NCBI GenBank assembly: GCA_037147235.1
Contig: JBAWVO010000084.1
Location: 1 to 22,438, forward strand
Source of the DNA: JANXQG01 sp037147235
GTDB taxonomy: Bacteria; Planctomycetota; Planctomycetia; Pirellulales; Thermoguttaceae
DNA: 22,438 nt
Reading direction: 5' to 3'
The translations under genes and the position numbers were made by a program. Every line of letters starts with the position of its first letter. Position 1 is the first letter of the stretch. Positions 15,318 through 22,438 of the stretch are shown in pieces. Under the pieces are notes generated by a model that had not been told where the DNA came from, made no database searches, and worked only from the letters and a program-made list of their open reading frames with translations.

Positions 15318-16520
15318 ATGAAGCGAGTGGGTTATTTTTTGTTGGCCGTTCTGGTGATCTCGGCAGGGATCCCGGCGTGGTCGGCGGATATCAAAACACA
15401 GAATCGGGTGATGGTTTGGGATCTGCCCTCGCTGTTCAATGCCCCAAAAATCCATGAAACCACGAATTCCCCCGAGCCTGGGATGCGTGCGTTCTTCTTC
15501 GAGGGCGCGGACTACAAGGGGAAGCCGACCTGGGTGTTTGCCTACTACTCAGCCCCGAAAGGGACTCCGCCGGCTGGTGGTTGGCCAGCGGCGGTCTGCT
15601 CCCACGGTGGCGGCGGCACGGCGTATCCCGACTGGGTAAAAACATGGAATGAGCATGGCTACGCGGCTATCTCCATGGACCAGGAAGGCCATTTGCCAGA
15701 CGGGAAGGCCCATGAAAACGCCGGACCTGCGCGAACGAGCTGGTTCGGCGACATCAAATTCCCTGATAAAGAACAATGGTTCTATCAGGCGGTGGCTGAC
15801 GTAATTCGCGCCAATTCATTGCTGCGCTCGTTTCCCGAGATCAACCCCAACAAGATCGGCCTGACGGGCATTTCCTGGGGTGGAACGATCGTCAGTTCGG
15901 TGGCGGGAATCGATTCGCGATTCGCTTTTGTTGTGCCTGTCTATGGCTGCGGCTTTGTTCAGGACTACGGCGGCGGGATGACCGGCGATGATTTACAAAA
16001 TTATCTGACGAAGTGGGACCCATCGATTCACTTGCCTTACGCAAAAATGCCGATGCTCTGGATGACCGGCTTCGATGACCCTGTTTTTCCGATCAATATC
16101 TTTGAGCGGTCGGCCTGTCTTGCCAGCGGACCAAGCGCCCGGTGCTACCGTGGTCACATGTTGCATGGACATGGGGCCGGGTGGAAAAAGCCCGAGCTTT
16201 ATGTCTTCGCCGATAGCGTAGTCAAAGGAACTCGCCCCCTGCCAGGTCTTTCGCGGCCGGAGATGGATCCCAAGACCCGCATGGTGCATACCAAGACCAC
16301 GGGCAAGCTCGTCGGTGCTTCGCTCTATTACACGGCGGATGGCAGCAGCCGGTGGAAGGGAAAATACTGGTGCAACATACCGTGCGAGGTGCGCGATGGT
16401 GAAGTGATCAGCCGGAAGCCTCTTCCCGAAGGCGCAACGGCATATAACGTCAACGCCAAGGACGACCGCGATCTCCTCATCAGTTCCGAGATCGTTTTTT
16501 CCGACGCAAAGACCCCCTGA
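15318..16520 (+). CDS. Exported alpha/beta hydrolase (acetylxylan esterase/PhoPQ-related type)
   Basis: The 400-residue product has a signal peptide (MKRVGYFLLAVLVISAGIPA, cleavage near AWSA at 23). An alpha/beta hydrolase core follows: the oxyanion-region SHGGGG (95-100), the nucleophile elbow GISWGG with Ser186, the acid candidate in GFDDPVF (Asp253 or Asp254), and the base candidate His283 or His285 in MLHGHG. The C-terminal 90 residues form a beta-rich extension (LVGASLYYTADGSS, AYNVNAKDDRD) as in PhoPQ-activated-type proteins. It likely cleaves an ester, possibly on polysaccharide, in the periplasm; the substrate is not known. AAAGAGG 7 bp upstream supports the start. The phosphatase gene begins 42 bp after its stop on the same strand. 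Confidence 0.8.
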   Translation: MKRVGYFLLAVLVISAGIPAWSADIKTQNRVMVWDLPSLFNAPKIHETTNSPEPGMRAFFFEGADYKGKPTWVFAYYSAPKGTPPAGGWPAAVCSHGGGGTAYPDWVKTWNEHGYAAISMDQEGHLPDGKAHENAGPARTSWFGDIKFPDKEQWFYQAVADVIRANSLLRSFPEINPNKIGLTGISWGGTIVSSVAGIDSRFAFVVPVYGCGFVQDYGGGMTGDDLQNYLTKWDPSIHLPYAKMPMLWMTGFDDPVFPINIFERSACLASGPSARCYRGHMLHGHGAGWKKPELYVFADSVVKGTRPLPGLSRPEMDPKTRMVHTKTTGKLVGASLYYTADGSSRWKGKYWCNIPCEVRDGEVISRKPLPEGATAYNVNAKDDRDLLISSEIVFSDAKTP

Positions 16521-16562
16521 ATTGTCCGGGGATTGATTTGGAAGTCAAATGGGTAAATAGGA

Positions 16563-17789
16563 ATGGAAGTTACCGCTTACCTACAGGTAGTCAACGACGC
16601 CGGAACCGGAACGATCCAGGAAATGAACAAACCGGAACTGGTTTTGGGCCGGAACTCCGACTGCGACATTTCCATCGAAGATTTTGGTATCAGCCGTCGT
16701 CATGCGCAGATTCTCCATATTCAGGACGATTTCTTCCTGGAGGATTTACACAGCACCAACGGCACCTTCCTGAACGACCAGCCGATTCACAACCGACAGA
16801 AGATCGCTAACGGCGACCGAATCCGCATCAGCGATATCACCTTTGAGTTTCACCACGATGTTTCGCTTCAGGCACCGCCCGCTGCAAGGCCGGCTCCACC
16901 GAAGATTTCGGTTCACGACGAAACGGGTGACGAGAAGCTCGCCGTCGTCTCGCAGTGCGAGGTGTGCCCTCACCCTAGTCCTCTTCTGGAGAGAGAGGAA
17001 AACGAGAAGCAGTCCTCGACCAGCCTCCATGCCGAACTCAAGGTGCCGTTGCGGCAGCAGGGTATCGAGAACGAACGCGAATTTGCCGATCGCCTGCAAC
17101 AAGGAATCCTGCCGTCGCATGCCCCGGAACTGCCCGGCTATCGGTTCTATCAATACTACTGTCCCGCCGCCCACACGGGCGGCGACTTCTACGATTATGT
17201 GCTCATGTACGACGGTCGGCTCATGGTCTTCATGGCCGATATCACCGGCCACGGGGCGACGGCAGCCATGCTGATCGCGAGGCTTGCCCTGGAGATTCGC
17301 TCTAGCCTGCTGATTTCTTCGACACCCAGCGACATGATGCGGAACTTGAACCATGCCCTGTTCCGCTACCTGCCGCAAGATCACTTTATCAAAATGGTGG
17401 TTGTGGAACTTGTCCCCGCGACCGGCGAGGCAACCTTGGTAAACGCCGGCCACCAGCAACCGCTGCTCCACAGCCAGGACGGCAAGGTCCGCCAACTCGG
17501 CGGCGACCAAGCTGGACTGCCCCTGGGAGTCGCCGATGATGCTGACTACACGGAAATTCCCTGTGTGCTTCCCTGCGACGGAACCCTGATCCTCTACACC
17601 GACGGCATGGGGCAAGCGACGTCCCCGTCGGGTCAGGTCTACGGCCATGAGCGGATACGCTCCCAGGTCGCGGCCGTCCATGGCAGCTCAGTAGAAATTG
17701 GCGAGCGACTCGTGGCCGATGTGCGGCAGTTCATCGGTGGTGCCGAGCAGCGCGACGACCTCTGTGTCGTCTGCCTGGGCAGGGAATGA
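16563..17789 (+). CDS. FHA-domain PP2C/SpoIIE-type serine phosphatase
   Basis: The 408-residue product has an N-terminal FHA phosphothreonine-binding domain (about 5-97) with the hallmark LGR (28-30), SRRHA (44-48) and TNGT (65-68). A linker of about 75 residues leads to a PP2C-like phosphatase of the RsbU/SpoIIE type from about 187 to the end. That domain has GGDFYDY (206-212) and ADITGHG (225-231) for metal binding, plus ILYTDGMGQATSPSG later. Such proteins dephosphorylate anti-sigma-factor antagonists or other Ser/Thr-phosphorylated proteins, here steered by FHA docking. The product has no membrane segment. ovoA starts 30 bp downstream, which suggests co-transcription. The linker carries a REP-like insertion. 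The ribosome binding site is weak. No cognate antagonist gene is in view. Confidence 0.88.
   Translation: MEVTAYLQVVNDAGTGTIQEMNKPELVLGRNSDCDISIEDFGISRRHAQILHIQDDFFLEDLHSTNGTFLNDQPIHNRQKIANGDRIRISDITFEFHHDVSLQAPPAARPAPPKISVHDETGDEKLAVVSQCEVCPHPSPLLEREENEKQSSTSLHAELKVPLRQQGIENEREFADRLQQGILPSHAPELPGYRFYQYYCPAAHTGGDFYDYVLMYDGRLMVFMADITGHGATAAMLIARLALEIRSSLLISSTPSDMMRNLNHALFRYLPQDHFIKMVVVELVPATGEATLVNAGHQQPLLHSQDGKVRQLGGDQAGLPLGVADDADYTEIPCVLPCDGTLILYTDGMGQATSPSGQVYGHERIRSQVAAVHGSSVEIGERLVADVRQFIGGAEQRDDLCVVCLGRE
16966..17000. repeat. REP-like sequence inside the FHA-phosphatase linker
   Basis: The DNA reads CCCTCACCCTAGTCCTCTTC then GGAGAGAGAGG, with short inverted arms (CCTCT and AGAGG), and is translated as CPHPSPLLEREE at about residues 136-146. 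This resembles the dispersed repeat that yields HPSPLPEGEG-type peptides in many bacterial genomes. It falls in the flexible linker between the two domains. Confidence 0.5.
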
Positions 17790-17819
17790 ATCGGATATCC
17801 TTAGAGATAATTCACGGTT

Positions 17820-19955
17820 ATGAGAACCCAACCCATGAACCTAAGAAACACGAAAACCACGATCCTCAATCAGGGTGACGCCAGCGCAAAGCGAGAGGAA
17901 ATCAGGCAGTATTTCCACGCCACTTATAGCCTGGACGAGCAGCTTTACGAGACTCTGGCCACGGAGAAGGCATTCTACCTGCGGCCTGAACCGCTGCGGC
18001 ACCCTCTGATATTCTATCTCGGGCATACGGCAACTTTCTACATCAACAAACTCATCGTGGCCAAGATTACGAACCAAAGGATCAACCCCCGCTTTGAATC
18101 CATGTTTGCAGTCGGTGTTGATGAGATGTCCTGGGATGACCTGAACGCTGCGCATTACGATTGGCCGACGCTTGACGAGGTGAAGGCATATCGCACCACC
18201 GTGCGTGGTGTTGTGGATGAGACCATCAGGACCATGCCACTGACGATGCCCATCCATTGGGACCATCCGTTCTGGGTAATCCTGATGGGTATTGAACACC
18301 AAAGGATTCACCTGGAAACCTCCTCGGTCATCATTCGCCGGCTTCCGATCGAGATGGTCCGGCAACTGCCGCAGTGGAGCATCTGTCCCGAAACGGGCGA
18401 GGCGCCGCAGAACGAACTGATCCCGGTCGCGGGTGGGCGCGTCGTTCTGGGCAAGCCCAAAGACCACCCACTCTATGGATGGGACAACGAATTCGGCCGC
18501 CAGGAAAACGAAGTGTGGGACTTCTCGGCCAGCCGTTGCCTCGTATCAAATCAGGAATACCTCGGCTTCGTCGAGGACCGAGGCTACGAACAAGAGGATT
18601 ACTGGACGCACGAGGGCTGGAAATGGGTCAGCTACAGTAAAGCCACGCACCCCCTATTCTGGAACAAGTCGCCTGGCGGCTACCAGTTTCGGACCATGGC
18701 CGAGATTATCGACATGCCGTGGGATTGGCCGGTCGAGGTGAATTACCTTGAGGCCAAGGCATTCTGCAACTGGCTGGCACGCAAGACCGGAAAGCCCCTA
18801 CGCCTGCCGACCGAGGCTGAGTGGTATCGACTGCGGGATCTACAGGACATTCTGGACCAGCCCTATTGGCAAAAGGCCCCTGGGAATATCAACCTGGAAC
18901 ATTGGGCTTCGTCTTGTCCGGTGAACCGATTCCCATTCGGGAAATTCTTCGACATCATCGGTAATGTTTGGCAGTGGACGGAAACGCCAATAACAGGCTT
19001 TGACGGATTCCAGGTCCATCCGTACTACGATGATTTTTCGACCCCGACTTTTGATACGCAGCACAACCTGATCAAAGGCGGATCGTGGATATCGACCGGC
19101 AACGAGGCAACCCGCGACTGCCGTTATGCGTTTCGACGCCATTTTTTTCAACATGCGGGCTTCCGTTATGTGCAGTCTGAGCAACCACTCGCGATGCCTG
19201 ACGCGATGTACGAGACAGATTCGGCCGTTTCGCAGTACTGTGAAGCCCATTACGGCAAGACCTATTTCGATGTTCCCAATTACCCAGCACAATGCGTGGA
19301 AGCTTGTTTTCAATACACGCAAGGGCACCCTCGACGCAAAGCCCTGGACCTAGGTTGCGCCGCGGGGAGGGCATCGTTCGAGTTGGCCAAGGAGTTCGAT
19401 CTCGTAACGGGTATCGATTTTTCGGCCCGATTCATCCGCGTGGCGTTGCAACTTAAAGAGAAGGGGAATGTTCATTTTGAACTTACCGAAGAAGGCGATG
19501 TCGTTTCTTACCACGAAGCCCGCTTGTCCGAAATCGGACTGGACCGCGTGGCGGACCGCGTGGCGGACCGCGTGGAGTTCTTCCAGGGCGACGCGACGAA
19601 CCTCAAACCGCAATTCACAGGTTACGATCTGGTCCTGGCCGCCAATCTGATCGATCGACTCTCCGACCCCAAGAGATTTCTGGAAACCATTCACGAGCGG
19701 CTGAAACTCGGGGGTATTTTAGTCATTGCCTCGCCTTACACTTGGCTGGAGGAATTCACGAAGAAAGAGAACTGGCTGGGCGGTCTCCGTAAAGGCGGTG
19801 AGCCCTATCAGACCTTGGATGCCCTCCGCGATCTGCTGGGTCCACATTTCGTCATGCTGGACGCACCCAAGAACATGGAATTCGTCATTCGCGAAACTCG
19901 ACGGAAATTCCAGCATACCGTCGCAGAATTGACGGTGTGGGAGCGTACCCAATAG
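17820..19955 (+). CDS. ovoA: OvoA: 5-histidylcysteine sulfoxide synthase with C-terminal methyltransferase
   Basis: The 711-residue product has the full bifunctional OvoA architecture. The DinB-like N-terminal part carries the iron site: His69 (YLGHTATFY) and the HX3HXE motif at His160, His164 and Glu166. The FGE-sulfatase-like domain spans about 195-455 (QNELIPVAGGRVVLG, GNVWQWTETP, GGSWISTGNEATRDCRYAFR). The C-terminal SAM methyltransferase begins near 475 with motif I LDLGCAAGRASF (509-520). The iron domain joins cysteine to histidine C5 using O2. After C-S cleavage by a lyase (OvoB, not in this window), the methyltransferase makes ovothiol A, a low-molecular-weight antioxidant thiol. Length and motifs are those of a complete enzyme. 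It follows the FHA phosphatase by 30 bp. A 12-bp triplication adds a small repeat in the methyltransferase. Confidence 0.93.
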   Translation: MRTQPMNLRNTKTTILNQGDASAKREEIRQYFHATYSLDEQLYETLATEKAFYLRPEPLRHPLIFYLGHTATFYINKLIVAKITNQRINPRFESMFAVGVDEMSWDDLNAAHYDWPTLDEVKAYRTTVRGVVDETIRTMPLTMPIHWDHPFWVILMGIEHQRIHLETSSVIIRRLPIEMVRQLPQWSICPETGEAPQNELIPVAGGRVVLGKPKDHPLYGWDNEFGRQENEVWDFSASRCLVSNQEYLGFVEDRGYEQEDYWTHEGWKWVSYSKATHPLFWNKSPGGYQFRTMAEIIDMPWDWPVEVNYLEAKAFCNWLARKTGKPLRLPTEAEWYRLRDLQDILDQPYWQKAPGNINLEHWASSCPVNRFPFGKFFDIIGNVWQWTETPITGFDGFQVHPYYDDFSTPTFDTQHNLIKGGSWISTGNEATRDCRYAFRRHFFQHAGFRYVQSEQPLAMPDAMYETDSAVSQYCEAHYGKTYFDVPNYPAQCVEACFQYTQGHPRRKALDLGCAAGRASFELAKEFDLVTGIDFSARFIRVALQLKEKGNVHFELTEEGDVVSYHEARLSEIGLDRVADRVADRVEFFQGDATNLKPQFTGYDLVLAANLIDRLSDPKRFLETIHERLKLGGILVIASPYTWLEEFTKKENWLGGLRKGGEPYQTLDALRDLLGPHFVMLDAPKNMEFVIRETRRKFQHTVAELTVWERTQ
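19542..19577 (+). repeat. 12-bp triplication within ovoA
   Basis: GACCGCGTGGCG occurs twice and then once as GACCGCGTGGAG, in register, giving DRVADRVADRVEF at about residues 575-587. The frame is kept. It looks like replication slippage in the methyltransferase domain. Confidence 0.8.
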
Positions 19956-19978
19956 GAGAGATTCATGCCTGAAGGGCG

Positions 19979-20005
19979 ATTCAAGTATCAATTTTGCACT
20001 TGAAT
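19979..20005. terminator. Weak hairpin between ovoA and the transposase
   Basis: ATTCAAGT (19979-19986) and ACTTGAAT (19998-20005) form an 8-bp stem with an 11-nt loop, 23 bp after the ovoA stop and between two convergent genes. The stem is AT-rich and no T run follows, so a terminator role is only possible. Confidence 0.3.
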
Positions 20006-20070
20006 GTGCTTGAGCGTTCTTTCCGCACATCCGCATTCTATTATCTCTGAATTTCCTGGAGGGCGGAAGG

Positions 20071-21819
20071 TTAGCGGTAGATCGTCATGGGTATCCCCAG
20101 GAGTTGGAGGATTTTGCGATGCAGAGGAGCCAATTCCGTTAGCAGGACGACGGACTCTGTGCCGCGGCGACTAAAAACGTGACGCTGGATCGGCGAGAAG
20201 ACGTCGATTATGCGCCGCGTCGTCGGCCGGCGGCAGTCACGCCCTTCTGGGTATAGGGGCAATGATTCCAGCTTTTCCCGTTGCATCGCCCGACGGAGTT
20301 CCCGCTCCAAGAGGGACTCGGCAAGCAAAGCGAAGAAGTACAAGCAAAGGAAAGCCTCGATGCGGCCGACGTCCTTGAGGAACACTGGGGCCACCGAGAA
20401 GTCTGTTTTCAGTTGCTCGAAACGCCTTTCGATCTGCGGCTGACGTTTGTAGGCATGTAGCACATCCAGGGCGGAAAGCTTGCCGTCGTTGGTCACCAGG
20501 GGAAAAATGCCGTCGGTCAGTCGCTCACGGCCGACCGCCTCCGCGTCCACGGTGTAGTGCAGGTCAAGTCGCATCGTCGTGTTCTTGACGTAAGCCGTGT
20601 CCTTGTTCGGCCTTCCCGGTCGCTGTTGGTGGTAGGTTTCCTGCAAACATTCCTCGATTCGGACTTGGATCAAGCCGGTCACGTTGTAATTCTTGAGGAT
20701 CTCGGTGAGGGCATCTTGCACCTTGCTCGCTTCGCGATGTCGGGAACGCGGCGAGCGGAGTTTCTGCTGCCACTCGCACAATTGCTGTTCGGCCCGCTTG
20801 AGCCTGTGGTCGCGGGCGGCGAGGTCCAGTTGCGCTTTGCGAGTGCTTTTGAACCACCACAGTTGGTAACCCTCGGGGGTCACTACCGGTGCGTCGCAGA
20901 TGGAGAATTGGTCGAGGATTTGCCCCTCGTCGTTGGTCTTGTCCCATAGGTGCTGCCAGACGACCTCGGCGTTGCACACTCGCTGGCGGAAGGCGGCATC
21001 CTCGCTGCGGGTGCGAGGCAGTACGCTCACGAAGCGACCCTGCTTGTCGGCAATGTAGTTCATGTTCTCGATCGTGGCCAACTTGCTATCGGCGACATAG
21101 AGGAAATCCTTGCGGCCGGCCAATTGGCGGAGCAACTCCCAGGTGTCGCAGTGGGTAGTGTCGTCGGTGACGTTCCCGCTGGCAGCGCGGAAATGGACTG
21201 GTACGCCGCCATCACTGGTAATGGTAAGAATGTACAAGAGTTGTTTCAGGTCAGGGCGGTGGTCCTTGTTGTAGCCCCAGGTGATTGCCAGGGTCTTCTG
21301 CCCTCCACGCCGCTGTTCTTCGGCGGCGTCCTTGTGAGTCCCGGTGAAGGTGACTGTGGTGGAGTCGTTGTGCAGCTCGTCGAGGCCCAAGGTGAACTCC
21401 CGCACGATGTGACCGACCAAGGCCAGCAGAAGCGAAGGGCGGTCGCTGCGAAAGAGTCGGGTCATCCAGCGGCCCGCACGATCGTCGTTCAGCAGAAGAA
21501 CCTCATCGGGGGAAAGGCCTAACGCATCAGGCGCGTAGGCGGCGGCCCATTCGCCCATACCGTAGATCGGCTCCCGCGCGAGGAGGAAGTTTTTGACCAG
21601 CACGGTCAGGCCGCGAGCGGTGGCCAGTTTGCTGCGGCGATGTTCCCGCGGCAAATAGGCTTGGAGAAATTCTTCGAGTTTCATTCGCTGGAGAATGCGG
21701 TCGATGATCGGGACGGCACCCAGGGTGTAGGAACACAGGGTGCCGCAGGCAGAGCGGGCGATGCTTCCCGGAGTCGCCGGGACGGTACGGGAACGTGAGG
21801 ACTTCTTTCGTTTAGCCAT
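20071..21819 (-). CDS. IS1634-type (IS4-related) DDE transposase
   Basis: The product has 582 residues. The ATG at 21819 is chosen for AAGGAG 8 bp upstream; 25 further in-frame codons upstream look like leader. Catalytic residues are recognisable: Asp152 (LHNDSTTVTFTG), Asp244 (FLYVADSKLAT) and Glu464 (YKRQPQIERRFEQLK, the Y-R-E-K region of IS4-type enzymes). Length and the insertion between the second Asp and Glu fit the IS1634 family. The gene is intact, so the element could be active. I could not define its terminal inverted repeats with confidence; a weak candidate pair is TGAATGTG near 20001 and its partner CACATTGA near 21894-21901, without a clear target duplication. It lies convergent with ovoA. 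Confidence 0.88.
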   Translation of the reverse strand: MAKRKKSSRSRTVPATPGSIARSACGTLCSYTLGAVPIIDRILQRMKLEEFLQAYLPREHRRSKLATARGLTVLVKNFLLAREPIYGMGEWAAAYAPDALGLSPDEVLLLNDDRAGRWMTRLFRSDRPSLLLALVGHIVREFTLGLDELHNDSTTVTFTGTHKDAAEEQRRGGQKTLAITWGYNKDHRPDLKQLLYILTITSDGGVPVHFRAASGNVTDDTTHCDTWELLRQLAGRKDFLYVADSKLATIENMNYIADKQGRFVSVLPRTRSEDAAFRQRVCNAEVVWQHLWDKTNDEGQILDQFSICDAPVVTPEGYQLWWFKSTRKAQLDLAARDHRLKRAEQQLCEWQQKLRSPRSRHREASKVQDALTEILKNYNVTGLIQVRIEECLQETYHQQRPGRPNKDTAYVKNTTMRLDLHYTVDAEAVGRERLTDGIFPLVTNDGKLSALDVLHAYKRQPQIERRFEQLKTDFSVAPVFLKDVGRIEAFLCLYFFALLAESLLERELRRAMQREKLESLPLYPEGRDCRRPTTRRIIDVFSPIQRHVFSRRGTESVVLLTELAPLHRKILQLLGIPMTIYR

Positions 21820-21851
21820 GGAAGGCTCCTTAAGCAATGGTCCGAAAGCTG

Positions 21852-21887
21852 GTCGGCGTTCGCACGCTCGTGCGAAGATGCGCCGAC
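21852..21887 (-). promoter_or_regulatory. Strong two-tier stem-loop in the transposase leader
   Basis: The inner palindrome is TTCGCACG-CT-CGTGCGAA (21859-21876). It is flanked by GTCGGCG (21852-21858) and CGCCGAC (21881-21887), giving 15 bp of pairing with a 4-nt bulge. It lies 33-68 bp upstream of the transposase ATG. It could limit transposase expression, for example against read-through from outside, as in other IS4-type elements. That role is inferred. Confidence 0.6.
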
Positions 21888-21904
21888 GAGCCACACATTG
21901 ATTA

Positions 21905-21934
21905 AGTAAATGTCCAACAAAGACAAAATGTCAA
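21905..21934 (-). promoter_or_regulatory. Putative transposase promoter
   Basis: The minus strand has a perfect TTGACA (21934-21929), then 18 bp to TTTACT (21910-21905), a 4/6 match to TATAAT. It is upstream of the leader hairpin and about 86 bp from the transposase ATG. Confidence 0.4.
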
Positions 21935-22438
21935 TCGACGAAAAAAGCAGAATCGACTTACGACGATCGATCCTAAGCCTACAGTCGAGGGGGACGAGGT
22001 TAAGCCCTTGTTTGGCCGGCGACACGGCACGACATTCCTGTACTTTCTCGCTGCCGAAAAAGAAAAGGCGTGTGTTTTCGGAAAAGGCGCGCGCGGGGGG
22101 TGAGGTGTTGTCGACGTAAGTGGAAGTGACGCGGAGTGGCGACGCTTAGTGGACACTTGCCGAAACGAGACAACTGCCGAAAAATATCACATGCGAGACG
22201 AGACGATCTGCTTGGCTGCGTCAGAGCGACATTGGATTGCGCTCTCCGCTACCACGCTGATCATGTCAACCACTGCGCCTCCTCGCCTCGGTGCGCTGCC
22301 TCAACCGCTGAGGGATATTCAAAGAAATCGATCCTCAATAACGCGGAAAGTACGGTCTCAAGAATGCGCGGGGGGTTGAAAAGAGCGGACATACTGATTC
22401 TCATTGGAGTTACATTCAACCAATTCCAGGAGAGAGAT
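21935..22438. other. Right-end stretch without a convincing gene
   Basis: I see no reading frame here with protein-like composition and a ribosome binding site. The stretch has an inverted repeat CCGAAAA (22054-22060) / TTTTCGG (22075-22081) and recurrent TGCCGAAA words near 22052, 22157 and 22175. It may hold the right end of the insertion element. AGGAGAG at 22428-22434, at the very end, looks like a ribosome binding site for a plus-strand gene starting just outside the window. Confidence 0.5.

Noticed and set aside
16746..17681. 311-codon minus-strand frame opposite the FHA-phosphatase
   Set aside because: It is a shadow frame in high-GC DNA; the plus strand encodes intact FHA and PP2C domains.
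20001..21901. Exact ends of the IS1634-type element
   Set aside because: Only a weak 7-8 bp inverted match (TGAATGTG against TCAATGTG) was found and no target duplication, so I did not annotate a bounded mobile element.
22149..22379. 76-codon plus-strand frame at the right end
   Set aside because: It begins with GTG, has no ribosome binding site and its composition is not protein-like; I could not support it.

Overview
The window looks like a chromosomal segment of a planctomycete, probably near the Pirellulales. The reasons are a giant surface protein whose N-terminus carries the LEPR-XLL-type motif (EPLESRRLLA), a PEP-CTERM surface protein, a Tad-type secretin with a planctomycete-like C-terminus, a small Cys-rich exported protein beside it, and extragenic palindromic repeats of a kind I associate with planctomycete genomes. 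The assignment rests on family recognition, not on a database search.

Layout. From 1 to 15087 every supported gene is on the minus strand. First comes the 5' part of a giant repeat protein (its C-terminus lies outside the window): LEPR-XLL N-terminus, a SdrD-B-like domain, a cadherin-like domain, then about nine Ig-like repeats of 94-97 residues in two alternating subtypes. Next is a PEP-CTERM protein with a strong rho-independent terminator. A 765-bp gene-free stretch (5118-5882) is packed with repeats: GTCTTCTGCC iterons, an 11-bp tandem array, a structured 106-bp dispersed repeat and three GC hairpins. Then come four genes transcribed right to left: a small exported protein, a Tad/CpaC-like secretin, a small lipoprotein and a TadD-like TPR lipoprotein. 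A second gene-free stretch (10379-10794) holds the second copy of the 106-bp repeat and a 119-bp MITE-like element with 25-bp terminal inverted repeats and a 10-bp flanking direct repeat. A tight three-gene set follows (nucleotide-sugar dehydrogenase, UDP-hexuronate 4-epimerase, TMTC-like GT-C/TPR membrane protein), probably making and using acidic sugars for surface glycans.

From 15318 to 19955 the genes run on the plus strand: an exported alpha/beta hydrolase, an FHA plus PP2C/SpoIIE-type phosphatase, and a full-length OvoA (5-histidylcysteine sulfoxide synthase fused to its methyltransferase). The 230-bp divergent region between the two blocks contains plausible promoters for both directions. 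The window ends with an IS1634-type transposase on the minus strand and about 500 bp without a convincing gene.

How the genes fit together. Most of the minus-strand block concerns the cell surface: large adhesin-like protein, sorted PEP-CTERM protein, pilus secretin and its lipoproteins, and sugar-nucleotide and glycan enzymes. The plus-strand block couples a signalling phosphatase with ovothiol synthesis, an antioxidant pathway, in a close gene arrangement. No single wholly new system is proven here. The best candidates for something undescribed are the MITE-like element, the paired structured repeat, the insertion of REP-like palindromes into protein linkers, and the FHA-phosphatase/ovoA linkage.
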